In this document: one piece after another, positions 63,452 to 64,000 of the stretch
Layout: each line of letters starts with the position of its first letter
Numbering within the stretch: the stretch's first letter is position 1
DNA from: Apodospora peruviana
Lineage: Eukaryota; Ascomycota; Sordariomycetes; Sordariales; Lasiosphaeriaceae
Direction: 5' to 3'
Assembly: GCA_033439685.1 (NCBI GenBank)
Contig: JAUEDM010000008.1
Location: 1,798,001-1,862,000 of the forward strand
DNA: 64,000 nucleotides
The notes under the pieces: generated by a model
The model's database searches: none
The model's input: the letters and a program-made list of their open reading frames with translations, nothing else
What the model was told of the DNA's origin: nothing
Program-made: the position numbers and the translations under genes

Positions 63452-64000
63452 CGGCGGACCGGAGTTGGTGTCGAAGAATTGCTTTCATTTCCGTGTCTGT
63501 ATTTTATCTTCTTCTTTGTATAAGCTTGTGTTCTTGTTCTTGTACCTTCTTGTACCATTGTTGCTCGGTTGAGTTGTAGAGGGGATCATGGACGGGACGT
63601 TGGCGAATTTTGCTTTTGAACAAAAATTTCAGGAGAGAAAAGAAAACAGTTGGGATCCAATTGGATACCAGAGGTACTTAGACTTGGCTTTTTGGGGAAT
63701 ATACAAACCGCTCACGCTTATTAGCGAAAATTAGGCGTTCCAGACTGGGTGATATATGATCGGATTCCAGATGAGACGGTGATGTGCGGGAGGATTCCCA
63801 GGCGTCCCAAGCCCTGAACCTTGTGATGAATAACCCTGACTGACCCTAGCTGTTTGTCGTGCCCGCGCCCGCGGCACGTGCCCAGCCCTTGGCGGATTGG
63901 AGCTCGGAGGAGCTTGGCCGAAGCTTGGACTCTTTCGCATCTCAAAGCCAAGCTTCCAGTTCCAACCATGGCAACAAAAACTTCGATTGGGCAATTCAGA
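63452..64000. other. Intergenic, laccase 3' flank
   Basis: The first part is T-rich laccase 3' UTR. Two overlapping minus-strand frames at 63721-63994 have no recognisable domain and run close to the window edge, so no gene is called. Confidence 0.45.

Noticed and set aside
1..64000. CRISPR array, bacterial operon features or intact transposon
   Set aside because: No spaced repeat array, no polycistronic layout, and no transposase, reverse transcriptase or long terminal repeats were seen by eye.

Overview
The window is nuclear DNA from a filamentous ascomycete (Pezizomycotina, probably Sordariomycetes; the class is an inference). The evidence is short GT-AG introns of about 45-90 nt, a fungal Zn2Cys6 regulator, an iterative highly reducing polyketide synthase (HR-PKS), fungal P450s, a Kex2-processed S8 protease, a GH18 enzyme and an ascomycete-type laccase. 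I find 18 probable protein genes, two clear protein pseudogenes, one tRNA-Asp-like relic and long gene-poor spacers. All exon structures were derived by hand from reading frame, splice sites and family motifs; none is supported by transcripts.

Bases 1-26,500 look like a secondary-metabolite cluster. In order they hold a P450 (777-2559), a Zn2Cys6 regulator with a 13-nt exon (3011-5502), a carotenoid-cleavage-type oxygenase (5638-7134, minus), an unclear hypothetical locus (7980-9186, minus), a salicylate-hydroxylase-like FAD monooxygenase (9464-10738), a secreted S8 protease (10989-12277, minus), a secreted GH18 chitinase-like protein (14527-15693), a SnoaL-flavin monooxygenase fusion (16178-18138) and an intronless 2,549-residue HR-PKS (18823-26472, minus). 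The PKS order is KS-AT-DH-(degenerate MT)-(no recognisable ER)-KR-ACP with no release domain. It should therefore build an unsaturated, unmethylated chain unless partners act in trans. Four oxidative enzymes lie beside it, one from a family that cleaves conjugated double bonds. This is the best candidate here for an undescribed system: a polyene polyketide that is hydroxylated and possibly cut by a carotenoid-oxygenase relative.

Bases 26,500-47,000 are gene-poor. They hold a Ser/Thr/Gly-rich single-pass membrane protein (29518-31321, minus), a decayed GFA-family gene (33590-34233, minus), a five-exon kelch-type membrane protein (34663-36787, minus), long poly-C and poly-G runs, a damaged intron-bearing tRNA-Asp-like sequence (38135-38233), a flavohaemoglobin (39381-40670) and a six-exon pisatin-demethylase-like P450 (43426-45354).

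Bases 47,000-64,000 hold a small secreted double-psi beta-barrel protein (47304-47729), a CorA-like protein with SMD in place of GMN (48064-49803, minus), a HAL2-type 3'(2'),5'-bisphosphate nucleotidase (51746-53041), a large CorA-like protein with an intact GMN (53159-56468, minus), a P450 whose catalytic core is deleted (57507-58007) and a secreted laccase (61628-63451). Two ion-transporter relatives flanking a salt-sensitive nucleotidase suggest a cation-homeostasis neighbourhood. Decayed genes, microsatellites and recurring TACCTAGGTA-type motifs suggest a fast-evolving region.
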